This document shows positions 39,933-51,100 of a stretch of 64,000 nucleotides of DNA, one piece after another. Position 1 is the first letter of the stretch. Every line of letters begins with the position of its first letter. The stretch comes from Rhexocercosporidium sp. MPI-PUGE-AT-0058. Taxonomy: Eukaryota; Ascomycota; Leotiomycetes; Helotiales. The translations under genes and the position numbers were made by a program. The notes beneath the pieces were generated by a model. The model was not told the DNA's origin. It saw nothing but the letters and a program-made list of their open reading frames with translations, and searched no databases. The stretch lies in contig JAGTJL010000016.1 of the NCBI GenBank assembly GCA_020746875.1, positions 434,001-498,000 of the forward strand, written 5' to 3'.

Positions 39933-42900
39933 TTATTCGGCTAGTCTCAAAAGCCTTATGAATTTAATGAATTTAAGCTTATCTAGCGGCTTCGTAAAGC
40001 CGTCGGCTTTTTATTTAGACCCTCTTATATAAATTAAGTTTATTTCGCCTTGATTTATGAAGTCGCGAACGTAATAATATTTAACGGCAATATACTTAAT
40101 CCTCTCGTGGAATTAAGAGTTATTAGTTAATAAGAGAGCGCTATTATTATCCGTATAAATAAGGAATCGTTCTTATATATAATAGTTTAATTCGGTTAGA
40201 AGTTGCTTTATATAAATAGCTTTTTTAAAAGCCGAATTAATAGTTATATATTCGGCCTCAGTCGTATTTTAAGTTATAATACTTTAGAGCTTGCTTTTCT
40301 AGCTAAATAAGCAACTCGCTAAATAAAAGCTTAAGCCGCTAATCGATTTAGCCGTACTAATATCTCCGGCGTAGTCGGCGTCGTAATAGCCGCTTATATA
40401 TCGACTAGAGCTTTTTTCGTAAATTAGTCTTAGCTTTTTTAATCCTTTTAGGTATTTAAGCACGTTTTTAAGGGCAATTATATAATCGGTGCTAGAGTTA
40501 CTAGCGAATCGAGCGAGCTTTATAACCGAGTAGCAAATATTAGGTCTAATTACTAGCGTAAGAAACAAGAAGCAGCTTATAATTTATTAATATTAATTTA
40601 TTTCCTCTTTATTAGCCTGATTAAGATTAGGCTCTAGCTTAGCCTTCGAATCCATTAGTATATCTTTAGGCTTATAATCGGTTATATTAAACCGCGCTAG
40701 CACTTTCTTAATATAGCTCTTTTGGCTTAATTTCATATAACTTTTATTTAAGTTATAATCGATATTTATACTTAAGTAATCCTTTATTAGCCTTAAATCC
40801 TTTAATTTAAAGAGCTTTTTAAGCTCTTTAATAAAGGATTTAATATTATTAACGCTTGAGCCAATTATCGCTAAGTCGTTTACGTAAATAAAGATTATAA
40901 GCTGTTGCTCCTTATTAATTAAAATATAATTCTCGGTAATTAAAGCTTAAAAACCGAGTTTTTGGACTAGGACTTCCTTTAGCGTAATAAACTAGAGCTT
41001 AATTAATTATTTTAACCCGTATAAGGCTTTATTAAGCAGGAGTAGTTTACTAGCGTATTTTTAAGCGTTTATGCCTTTAAGAGGCATTATATATAGAATA
41101 TTTACGTTAATATTACTCTGCGTAAAAGCCGAAATCATATCGACTTTCTATATAAGCTAGCCGTAAAAGACCGCTAAGGCGAATATAAGTCGTTAAGCCA
41201 TTTGTTTTATTACGCTAGCAAACGTATTTACGTAATTAAGGCCATAGAATTGCTTAAACCCTTTAGCGACGAATTTAGCTTTAAATTCGAAATAATTAAG
41301 TGATTCTTTGATTTTATATACTTACCTTGTTTTTAAAGGCTTATAAGCCTTGCTAGCGTCTTTTGGTACTATTTCCCAAGTCTCGTGACTTTCTAAGGAA
41401 TTGGCTTCTTTTTCTATGGCTTTTAGTTAATAGTCCTTATACGGAGAGGCCATAGCCTCTTTAAGGCTTTTAGGCTCGTAAATTTAAAGGCCTTTAGTCC
41501 GTTTAATAACGACTTTATTAGCCTTTAGCTCTTCGGGCAGCTTTATTAGCTCTTAATTAAAGTCTTCGTCGACTTTAGAGCTTATTAAAGCTATAGAAGC
41601 TAGTCTCTTAGCGTTTTTATAAACAGAAAAAGCTTCTTTTTCCTCTTTAATTAACTAGTTATTTAGCTGGCGAATAGCCGTCTTAAAGCTTAAGTATATT
41701 ACTGGCTGATTTTCCGAAGAATTAGAGTCTTTGGCGCTAGTACTAGCGTTTCTAGTTACGACGTTAAGCTCCCAATTCGAATAATCCTTTCTAAGCCTCT
41801 TAATAAGCGCTTTAGGCATTTCCGGGCTAGCCGTATTAGGCCTCTTATTAGCCTTTAGCGTTTAAAGGAGCTCTTGTGCGAATAAGTCGGATTCGTCTTC
41901 AAAATCCGTTTTCTCGCTCTCTGATTGGTCGATAAGCGACTTTTCGCTTATATTGCCTTTATTAGGCATTTCGTTGTTAATACTACTTATTAGCTTAATA
42001 ATATCGTCGCTAGCGCCTTCAAACTCTTTAAGTGTTTCGATTATATAATCGAATTCGGTCTCTTCTGTTATATTATCCTTAAGGATTAAATTCTCTTTAA
42101 TTAAGACGTTTTTAGAGCTTATAACGGCTCTTTTACTCGGTAAATAAACTAAGTAATTATTAAAAGACTTAAAACCGACAAGAATACCCCTGTCGGATTT
42201 ATCGACTAGCTTATAAGCTCTCTTATTCTCAAGTACGTAAGTTAAAGAGCTTAATATACGAATATAATCGATTGTCGGTAATTTACCGTATAAAGCTTTA
42301 AAAAGCGTTTTCTTTATAACGGGATTATATAACCGATTCTTAATATAAGCTATTCCTTGTAATAAGTAAGGCCATAAAAACAAGAGTATTCTTTTAGTCT
42401 TACAGACGCTAATTAGCCGCTTAATAAAGTATTTATTTAACTTTTCGGCTATTCCGTTTTGGGAAAGGGAATAAGGGCTAGTATATTCATATATATACCC
42501 TTATTGTTTATAATAATACGTTCATTTATTAAACTTAAATTCCCCGGCGTTATCGAGCTTAAAAGCTTTAATATTCGCCATGAATTTGATTTTAACGTCT
42601 TTTTAATTAAACTGCGTATTTATTATATTATAGAAGTCAATAAGTACGTCATAAGCGTCGGCTTTGAGTTTTAAGGCGTATAGCTAAATAACTCTTGATC
42701 TTTTATATGTAATAATAAGGAAATAGCGCTCTTCTTTAAGTCCTTTGACTTTAAAAGGCCCTGCAATATCGATATCGAATATAATTAAGGGTGGCGCGTT
42801 TGATATAAGCTTTTTATTGCCGATTACGTGCATTTTGCCGCTATTATAAGCGTCACAGTCGGCTAGCCTGTCTTTTTATTAGATTTTCTTTAATTTATAG

Positions 42901-44483
42901 CTTTTCTCGATCGTTTTAAGAATCGACTCTTTATTTATATACATTAGCCTCTTATAGTAAAGGTCTAGCGGCGAATTTGAGTCTACTTGATATATTACAA
43001 GTTTAAGAGCGTTAATATCGACTTCCACTTGAACGTAATAGGCGTTATAATCCTATTTAGCTTATAATTAGTTTTTTTTATATTTTAATAAAACACCGTT
43101 CTTGGTAAAGTTGATTAATTAGCTTTTCTTAATCATTTCCCTTAAGCTTAAAAGGGTCGTTTTTAGCCTTGGAATATAGTTTACTTGTTAGATAATTACT
43201 TCTATGCCGTTATTGCCCTTAATAAGAATATCTCCCGTGCTTAATATCGGTAATACGTCGCTATTAGCGATTATGACCGATTTGCGAAGGGTAAATTGAT
43301 AATTAAGTAACCATCCCTTATTAGGCGTATAATGCTCGCTAGCACCGGAGTCTAAAACTAGTTTATAATTATAAATAATTTTAAAAGCTTGATTTATAAT
43401 ATCTTCTTCTGATTAATCAGAATCGGGCTCGCTTAATTCCTTTATAATATTTACAAAAGTACTCATAAGTAAGAGAGGTTCAAGCTGCATTTTAAGCTTT
43501 ATATTTGACTTACCTTTCGGTAAAGGTAAGTCGTTTGTGTGTGCCTTTATAGGCTTTCTAGCCCTCACGTGCTTATTAGGCGGCGTATGAGTCTTAGATA
43601 CGGCTATAATAGCTTTCGTAAACTCTGTTTTTGATTCGCCTTTTGACTCCTTAGCTTTTTTAGGTTTATTAGGCTTTTTATTCGGATTTTCCGAATTATT
43701 AGGCTTTAGCTCAGGATGTAAGACCTAGCACGTAGACGTTATATGTCCTGTGACTTTGCACTTATTGCAGTGCTTTTTACCGCTTTTACCGCCTTTAAAC
43801 GCTTTATTAGCGTTAAGGTCGGCGTTAGCGCTTATGCGAGCTTCTTCCGAAATTAGGTCGTTAATTAAACTATTAATATCGATATTCTTAAGATTACTTA
43901 ATATTTTCTCGTATTTACGAGACGAAAAGGCGTCAAAAGAGCTCGGTAAGCCTTTAAGTATTAAGCTAGTAATTACGGGCTTAGGAATCTCGCAGTCTAG
44001 TTGCTTTAAGTATATAGCGCTTAATTGGATTACGCTAGTATATTCGTTTATGCTTTTATAAGAGCTGTAATTAGAATCGACGATTTGATTTATATAGCGG
44101 CCGATTAGCTTAAGCGTTAATTAGCTAAAAGTAAATTAAATAGCGTTTTATAACTTTTTAGCCGTATTTTTATTTTTAAATCGCTCTTGATTCTCTAGCG
44201 ATATAATCGACTTTAGCGCCTTTAGCGCTTTTTAGTTTTGCGTCTTAAAGTAGTCTAGCTTTTCGTGATATTTTACGGCTAGCTTATGAGAATAAGGAGC
44301 TAATACGGTTTTACTTCCTTCGGTACTCCTAGCGTAATACAAAGATTAGTCCGGAGGTAAAGCTTTGCCGGAAATATAAGGCATATAGCTGTTAATTTCC
44401 AGGAATAGACTAGCGGGATTTATTTACTTAATATAATTAGACTTCCCTATTAGCTTCTCTCCCTTAAAGGCAGTAGCAGCCAT
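39933..44483 (-). pseudogene. Copia C2 gag-pol, one 1517-codon frame broken only by RIP stops
   Basis: Start ATG at 44483-44481 and TAA at 39935-39933; the distance is a multiple of three and the open pieces at 41862-42383 and 40299-40568 lie in that phase. Same domain order as C1. The RT active site reads YVND, not YVDD: the first catalytic Asp codon has changed GAC to AAC, again a RIP-type transition. Stops fall largely at the same Gln/Trp codons as in C1, though each copy has private ones. One codon shorter than C1. Confidence 0.9.
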
Positions 44484-45311
44484 TTTAAGCTTGTCTCGAT
44501 TGAGTTTAGCTTTAATTCCTTTAGGCGATTATCACTTATAGTGATTTATTAGACTATTCTAGTCTTTAGACTTTATTTAAGTCTTTATAACCTTATAATA
44601 AGGCTACCCTCCTTGATTTGGTATGCCCTGAATCGATATAAAATCGATATTTAAGGTAAAAAGTCTTGCTAAGGACTTATATATTACCTTATCGAGGGTT
44701 TCGCTTAGTTAGTATTATAACAGGGTTCCCAGCGGTCTGCTTAGGCTCTTATTACAACGCTAGCGCTACTATTAGCTTGGTTTTTCTCATAGGAATTAGT
44801 AAGCTTAATTAATTATAACCTTCTCCGAGGATGGCTTCTTATACAGCTAGAAAAGCCTAAAAACCACTGTAATTTGTGCTAGACTAGTGACGATACGGAC
44901 AGCCACTCCTTAATACAAGCTACGCTAGCACGCTACTTATAGCCACTGCTAGCGCCGTAAAAGGTATAAGCGCCTAGGAATAAGAAATTTATTATAAGAC
45001 CTAGAACCGCAATCTAAGTAGCTACGCGCGCTTATAACGTTTAAGGACCGCTAGGTTATGATTTCCTTAGGGTTTAGTCTCAGGGTTAAAGGCCTCGGGT
45101 CCGTAATACGTCCTAATCGGGTTAATAAGGGCAAAGGGGTTTAGCTTACTTCAGTCAAGAGAAGCTAGTATGGCTTTATCGACAAGCGTTTGAACGGAAG
45201 CAGCCGAAGCGATATTAGCCGAGAAAGCTCAGCTAGTCGTCTCGATCAGGAAGTGTGTCGGGGGTAACTGATATTATTGGCTGCCTTAGCGAGTTTGCCG
45301 AATTGCTACCA

Positions 45312-45613
45312 TATGAAAATAGGCGAGCTAATCAGGAAGAGGAAGCGCAGTAGGTGAGGACACGTGATCAAAGAGAGAGAATTGCTTGCTTGAAGAGCTA
45401 AAAGAGCTTTACGGTAGTTATATACAAAATAATAGCTTCTCTAGAAGCTTCTACGACTACGTAACTAATTACGTAGCTTATACGAGCTACGTAATTGAAT
45501 ACGAGCGTAATTTCCCAGAATACGAAGGTAATTTCCGGGCCGCGTAAGCAGTGGAAATTCCTTCGGCTATTCTAGGGTAGAATCGGCACGAGTTACCGAA
45601 ATGAAATCCAATA
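45312..45613 (-). repeat. 5' LTR of copia C2
   Basis: 302 bp; adjoined on its internal side by the sequence complementary to a TGGTAGCAATTCGGCAA candidate primer-binding site. Confidence 0.88.
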
Positions 45614-46147
45614 ATAAAAGAATATTGACGAATTCGACGCGTTATAGGGATCGATTTTTATTTTATAAAAAAAGTCAGTCTTTACGCCGTAAGGGAAGGA
45701 GTCGAGAATTCATTTAAAATGCTAATTATGCGTCGATTTATCTTAAAAAAATTACTTTAATTTTACTAAAGTTAAAGTTTACTTAAATATAATATTTAAA
45801 AAAGTAAGTTTAAGCGGGAGAAACGATATAATAAGTGTTAAGAAATATAAAAAGACTAATATAAGTGTAAAGAGACGCGTAAAGCCTCCTTAAGAATATT
45901 ATAAAAAAAAGTAATAAAATTATTAAAAAAAAAGAAAAAAAAAAGAATAATAAAATAAAAGATAATATTTAAAAGTGTTAAGCAAGACAATTATTTACTT
46001 TTAAAAGTAAAGTATAAGTCATTTAATATTTACTTATCCTTACTTAAATACATTTTCCTTTAAGTATTTAAAGCTTTAAAACTATAATACTAATTCTTAT
46101 TTCTTTACTCGAGGTCGAGCATGAGTTTTTTAAAGGAGGAACGCATA

Positions 46148-46424
46148 TAATAAGGTTAACCTTAGAGGCCTATTTATTACGTAATTAAGTTGCATCTTAT
46201 TATATTTAAAATAGCCTTTAAGGTAATATCTTTTAATAATAATAATAATTTTTATTATTATAACTTTTCCTTCTTATTTAAATTATACCTCTCTCTTCCC
46301 GTAACAAATTATATATTCTAAATATATAATATCTTAAGTACTCGTTAAATGAGTATTTCCTACGATTACCTTCCGGCACTTACTTTACTACCCTCTTATT
46401 GTGTGTTTAGTGTTTTCCTCTCTA
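46148..46424 (+). repeat. 3' LTR of Gypsy copy 2
   Basis: 277 bp, ending CCTCTCTA (ancestrally CA), then the TAATA duplication. An ORF starting at 46349 inside this LTR runs on into the Fot1 gene by chance. Confidence 0.85.
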
Positions 46425-46669
46425 TAATAAAAGAAATTAATAAAAAAGATTACGAATTAAGAAAGGCAAATATAAAAATTAAAAAATTAAAAAAGAAATT
46501 AAAGCAATTAAAGCCAAAAACAAAGCAAAAGGTCCGAACTAATCCAAATTCTAAGTTCGCTATAACACGTGCTATTAAAGAAGCTCAAATCGCAGCTAGA
46601 GAACGTCAAATTAAATCTCTAGAATCAGAATTAAGAAAAAAAACAGACTCTACAATATCTTATATATAA
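46425..46669 (+). pseudogene. Fot1/pogo transposase, 3' part
   Basis: Continuation of the transposase interrupted at 8679. Lysine-rich helical C-terminus with LRKANIKIKKLKKKLKQL, then AITRAIKEAQIAARERQIK and LESELRKK, the coiled-coil tail seen at the end of fungal Fot1 proteins. It ends at a TAA at 46667-46669. Few RIP-type changes are visible here compared with the 5' part. The longer open frame starting at 46349 adds LTR-derived residues at the front and is not a real gene. Confidence 0.7.
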
Positions 46670-46719
46670 GTTAACGTAATATAGAGTTATTAAGTCTTAA
46701 ATATCAAGTATTAGAATTA

Positions 46720-46956
46720 ACGTCCGTCCTTACGTGGCGGAAAACCCAGTGTGCCAGAAAATTTTACAAATTTTAACAATTACAAGTCGCTGTCTGAATA
46801 GAACTAGTGTGATAAACCTATTACTAATCTCAAATATAAAAAGTTTTACTTGTGGTTGGTATAAAAGAGAACATTATGAGAAAAAAACCCGCGATCCTTG
46901 CGATCTCATTGGTCGTTTCCGGCACACCGGGTTTTCCGCCACGCAGGGACGGACGT
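46720..46956. mobile_element. 237-bp MITE with the same TIR family as the large elements
   Basis: The left end starts ACGTCCGTCCTTACGTGGCG and the right end, inverted, starts ACGTCCGTCCCTGCGTGGCG; both continue GAAAACCC and GTGTGCC. TIRs are about 45 bp and TA flanks both ends (46718-46719 and 46957-46958). Inserted 51 bp inside the right end of the Fot1 element. No coding capacity. Confidence 0.85.
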
Positions 46957-46958
46957 TA

Positions 46959-47007
46959 CGCGAGGTAGGCCAAATGTAAGGGTGGGCCAAAAGCAGGGGT
47001 GAGACGT
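46959..47007 (-). repeat. Fot1 right TIR
   Basis: Read inward it matches 7184-7232 with two or three transitions. It lies immediately right of the MITE. Confidence 0.8.
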
Positions 47008-47009
47008 TA

Positions 47010-47288
47010 ATCTGCACGCCACAGCAGCCACAAGGCTGACTACGACTTCTCGTGTGGTTGAGGGATGTGAGAGCTTGAAGACGATCTTCTTAAAAATATA
47101 AGGAGACGTGAGAGCTTAATCACAAGACAATAATATAAAAAGTGTGTTCTTGTAGAAAATCATACCTCTTTAAAAATCCGTAATATCGGCGATAACATTA
47201 ATATAATTTCTTTGTAATAAATGCTGAGGGTGTCGTAGAATAGCTGAGGGGGAGGGATTTTTAAACCAGCGTAGGAGGAATTATATTA
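47010..47288. repeat. Middle piece of the right arm of the outermost element
   Basis: Lies between the Fot1 right end and the 8.6-kb element. The GCCACAGCAGCCACAAGG block near 47019 matches, inverted, the region near 3230 of the left arm and also a block at 55572 in the 8.6-kb element, which places it ~0.35 kb from the original terminus. The rest is AT-rich and without genes. Confidence 0.55.
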
Positions 47289-47687
47289 ACGTCCCTCCCT
47301 ACGTGCCGAGAAACCCTGCGTGCCGAGAAAAACGAGAGGTACTTGGACTTTAAGCATCTTAATCTCCATATTAAGTTATAAATTAATAAAAACAAGGGGT
47401 TAGCTGTGTTACTTAAGTATTAATTAGTAATTTGACTCCTTCCGAAGAAAATGCAAATATATATCGTCGCCCTTTCGCCTAATTCTTGAGAAGTCTCTTT
47501 TTAAGCTTTATTGGAGGTCTTTGCTACAGCTATACTAGCGAGCTCTTATTATTTCTTATATATCCTAAAAGTTCTTAATCGAGCTTTAGATCCTAATATC
47601 TTTGTTTAAGAGCCTGATAAGCTTTGTGGCTGCTATAGCGTATAAACAGCTGCAGAGCTACCACGTGATTTAGTACTTCTGATCGAC
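47289..47687 (+). repeat. Left long TIR of the 8.6-kb element
   Basis: 399 bp. AT-shifted compared with its partner, with transitions of RIP type. About 440 bp of unassigned sequence follows before the gene at 48131, presumably its promoter. Confidence 0.7.
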
Positions 47688-48130
47688 AAAACTAACGATT
47701 TTTAGCTCGGCAGATCCCACACCTCCGGCAAAGCTTTGATAATTTCGCCGCAGTTTCGCCGTAGCCTGCTTAATAAGTCCCAGCCTAGGACTTAAGGCTA
47801 GAATTCGACAAGAGATGGATGATCGAAGGTTGACTGTGTCTTGAATTTCTTCAATTCGCTCAATTCCCAGAAGTTTTTAAGCTTCCCTCTTAACAACAAG
47901 AATCTTTCATACTCATGACTTCTAATATTCCTACGGTGAGCCTGTGCGATTGGACCGGTCTCGCGCGCTTCTATCGATGTTAAGGATGGACTTGCCGCGA
48001 AGCTGCCGCCCAGCTGAGTGCGCCAGCCTCAACCCGACATGAAGTGTTCACCGTTCGCATTTATGCCATCTCGACCGCTCAACTACTACCGAGAACCCTC
48101 CTTTTCACGATTCTCGAACTTAGTCGAGTA

Positions 48131-51100
48131 ATGCGTTTACTATAATATAATAACGACGGCGACTTCAGCTTAACCGAGTTCTTTAAAGGCGATATACTCA
48201 AGAAGTATATTATACTTTCGCACAGGTAGAAAATAAAGAAGGTTACTTTAGCAGATCTAAAGAATAGTAATTACAAGAAGATAACTAGTTATAGCAAAAT
48301 ATAATTCTGCGGAGAACAAGCGAAGCGTAACGGCTTATAATACTTTTAGGTAAACACCTATTATATCGACAAGTCTAATAATATAAAGCTCGCTAAGGCT
48401 ATTAACTCAATGTTTCGCTAGTACCGGGATGCGACTAAGTACTACGTTTATCTATTAAATGTTTTACGACCTAAAAATAATTCAGCGGACGAGTCTAATA
48501 AAAATTAAGTATTAATATTTCGGAAAAGTGAATAGTTTAAACAAAGCTAGACTCTATAAGAACTTATTACGCCGGCATTAGTCGACTTCTTCTATAAAGA
48601 AGGGGAGTTATTAGGCAATAAGGCCTCCTTAAAACGTCACATTTACGAGATAACAGGAATTCCAGCTAAGGCCCTTCGAGGAACCCGGTTATCTAGTTTT
48701 AGCGTCATAGAGCGAATATCGTAAGCAGTAAGTCGTAAGACTTTTCGCCCGGAAGACAAAGCATACTCGCTATTAGGCATTTTCGACGTTAACATATTAA
48801 TTATTTATAGCGAAAGGAAAGAGAAGGCGATGAATTGACTCCGAGAGGAGATTGACAAGACTTCAAGAGGTACGTCTTACTCTTTTGGTCATGAGCACAC
48901 ATTAAGAATAAATCTAGGTCTTACGAAGCTACTGACTTAGTCAGGTTTCAATCGCGAGGACTTTTCAGTCACCTTTAGCCTTTATAATATTTCCGACGTC
49001 GAATACTTTATGGCTAGGAAGACAAAGCTCGTAGAAATACACGATACACTCAGAGGCGACGGCTCCCGCCGTACCGTTATTCTTTACGGTTTAGGTGGAA
49101 TCAGCAAGACATAACTCGCTGCTATATATGCGAAGCGGCACAAGGATACTTACTCGGCAATATTCTGGCTGAATATTAAGGACGAGGGTTCTCTAAAGCA
49201 AAGCTTTATTAAGCTAGCTAAGTAAATATTAAGAGAACACCCGTCGGCCATCTCGGTTAGCAATTAGGAAACGAACCAAAACCTGGACGAAGTAATTAAG
49301 TCTATTAAGGCGTGGCTAAGTCTGCCTAATAATATATAATAGCTGACGATCTATAATAATTACGACATCCTTAAACTATTTAATAGGACAGATCTTACGG
49401 CTGTAGATATTAAAAAGTTCCTTCCCGAATTATATTAAGGGTTAGTTATTATTATAACGCGATTATTAGAGGTCAGAATTAGTTATTTTATTTATCTTCA
49501 AAAGCTTAATAATATACGTAATAGCTTAGAGATTTTGTTAACTGTGTCGAGACGGGAAGAGATTAAAATAGGTGAGGGCATTTTAGATTTATTATTAATA
49601 TCTTAACCCTGAAAATCAGATTATAATGCTGTGAAGTTAATAGAAGAACTAAATGGCCTTTTGCTTGTATTAGCTATTGCTAGAGTATACCTCGATTAAA
49701 TAACAAGGAGTGTCTTAGACTATCTTCGTTTATATAAGGAGTTATAGGTAAGGCTTATGGAAACGAGTCTTAAGCTAAGCTCGTACGAGGACCGAATGCT
49801 ATATTCGACGTAGCAAATCTCTTTTAACAATATCAAAAAGCGGAATTCCTTCTTAATAAATCTACTTCGCCTATAGGCGTATTTTAATAACTAGAATCTG
49901 TGGTTTGAGCTTCTTCGACATGGCGACTTTAAGGACCTTAAATAGCTACGAAAGCTTACTAAAGACAAGTTAAGCTTCGACGGTGCGGTACGGGTGTTAA
50001 GTAACTATAGGCTAGTGGAAGTAGCTACTTCACAAAATTAAGGCGAGTTTAAAGGGTATAGCATTTATAGATGTATACACTCTTAGACTATTTATGCTTT
50101 AAATCAAGAGTGGGATTACGATCTGGCTAGGCTAGCTGTGAAGTTTATAGGAGTACATGTCTTTAAAAAGAATAATATTCCGCCATAGTTAATGCAGCGT
50201 CGACTTCTTTAGCATGCAGCGAGGTGTTCATATCTGGCCTTAAACAGCTTAATAGTAAACGATAGGCTGGCAAATGAATACTATAATTTAGGGTGCCTCT
50301 ACGCCGACTAGGGCAAGCTAGTCGAGGCCGAGTAAATGTACTAGCGGGCGCTGTAAGGCAAGGAGAAGGCATGGGGTCCAGAGCACACGTCGACGCTCGA
50401 TACGGTTTATAATCTAGGCAACTTTTATAAAAATTAAGGCAAGCTAGTCGAGGCCGAGCAAATATATTAGCGGGCGCTATAAGGCAAGGAGAAGGCATTA
50501 GGTCCAGAGCATACGTCGACGCTCGATACGGTCTATAACTTAAGTCTCCTTTATATTAATTAAGGTAAGTTAGTCGAGGCCGAGAAGATATACTAGCGGG
50601 CGCTGTAAGGCTATGAAAAGGCAAGGGGTCTAGAGCATACGTCGACGCTCGACAAGGTTAATAATTTAAGGAACTTATACGCTAATTAAGGCAAGCTAGT
50701 TAAGGCCGAGCAGATGTATTAGCGGGCGCTGTAAGGCAAGGAGAAGGCAAGGGGTCTAAACCACACGTCGACTCTCGTTATAATTAATAACTTAGCGATC
50801 CTTTACGTTAATTAGGACAAACTAGTCGAGGCCGAGCAGTTATACTAGCGAGCGTTGCAAGGCTGCGAGAAGGCAAGGGGTCTAAACCACACGTCGACTC
50901 TCGTTATAATTAATAACTTAGCGATCCTTTACGCTAATTAGGACAAACTAGTCGAGGCCGAGCAGTTATACTAGCGAGCGCTGCAAGGCAATGAGAAAGC
51001 ATAAGGTTCAGACGACACGTTGACGCTCGCTATGGTTAACAACTTAACGATCCTTTACGCCGACTAGGGCAAGCTAGTCGAGGCCGAGCAGTTATACCAG

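Larger units (their letters stand above)
39459..45613 (-). mobile_element. Ty1-copia retrotransposon C2 (6.16 kb)
   Basis: LTRs of 302 bp at 39459-39760 (3' LTR) and 45312-45613 (5' LTR), with a perfect ATAAA duplication (39454-39458 and 45614-45618). Same family as C1, opposite orientation, inserted in the 3' internal region of Gypsy copy 2. The 5' LTR terminus TATGAAAATAGG against TGTGAGAATAGG in the 3' LTR shows G-to-A changes. Confidence 0.92.
8680..46424 (+). mobile_element. Gypsy LTR retrotransposon, copy 2 (outer), interrupted by three elements
   Basis: Flanked by 277-bp LTRs (8680-8956 and 46148-46424) in direct orientation and by a perfect TAATA duplication (8675-8679 and 46425-46429) in the Fot1 transposase gene. 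Without Gypsy copy 1 and the two copia elements it is about 12.8 kb. The gene order on the plus strand is gag-like (~10.5-11.5 kb), RT (~26.9-27.6 kb), RNase H and integrase (33.8-36.3 kb), which is Gypsy order. It is heavily RIP-mutated throughout. It differs from copy 1 by an extra tandem 288-bp unit at 36381-36957. Confidence 0.85.
7184..47007 (+). mobile_element. Fot1/pogo-type transposon split by nested retrotransposons
   Basis: The left TIR starts ACGTCTCACCCCTGCTTTTG and the right TIR, read inward, starts identically; both continue GCCCACCC, then T(A)CATTTGGCC and CACC/TACC. TA is duplicated at 7182-7183 and 47008-47009. Removing the Gypsy insertion and the MITE leaves about 1.83 kb, the normal size for Fot1-like elements. 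The interior encodes a mutated DDE transposase in the plus direction, its 5' part left of the Gypsy element and its 3' part right of it. It sits in the right arm of the outermost element. Confidence 0.85.

Noticed and set aside
8680..46424. AT-rich mitochondrial or plasmid DNA inserted in the nucleus
   Set aside because: LTRs, target duplications and retrotransposon domains account for it, and the AT bias has the CpA/TpG-depleted pattern of RIP while CpG is kept.
46349..46669. 106-codon ORF as an intact gene
   Set aside because: It begins inside the Gypsy 3' LTR and continues into the Fot1 transposase tail; it is a chance fusion across an insertion border.
46734..46979. 81-codon ORF across the MITE
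   Set aside because: Consists almost wholly of MITE sequence and its TIRs; noncoding.
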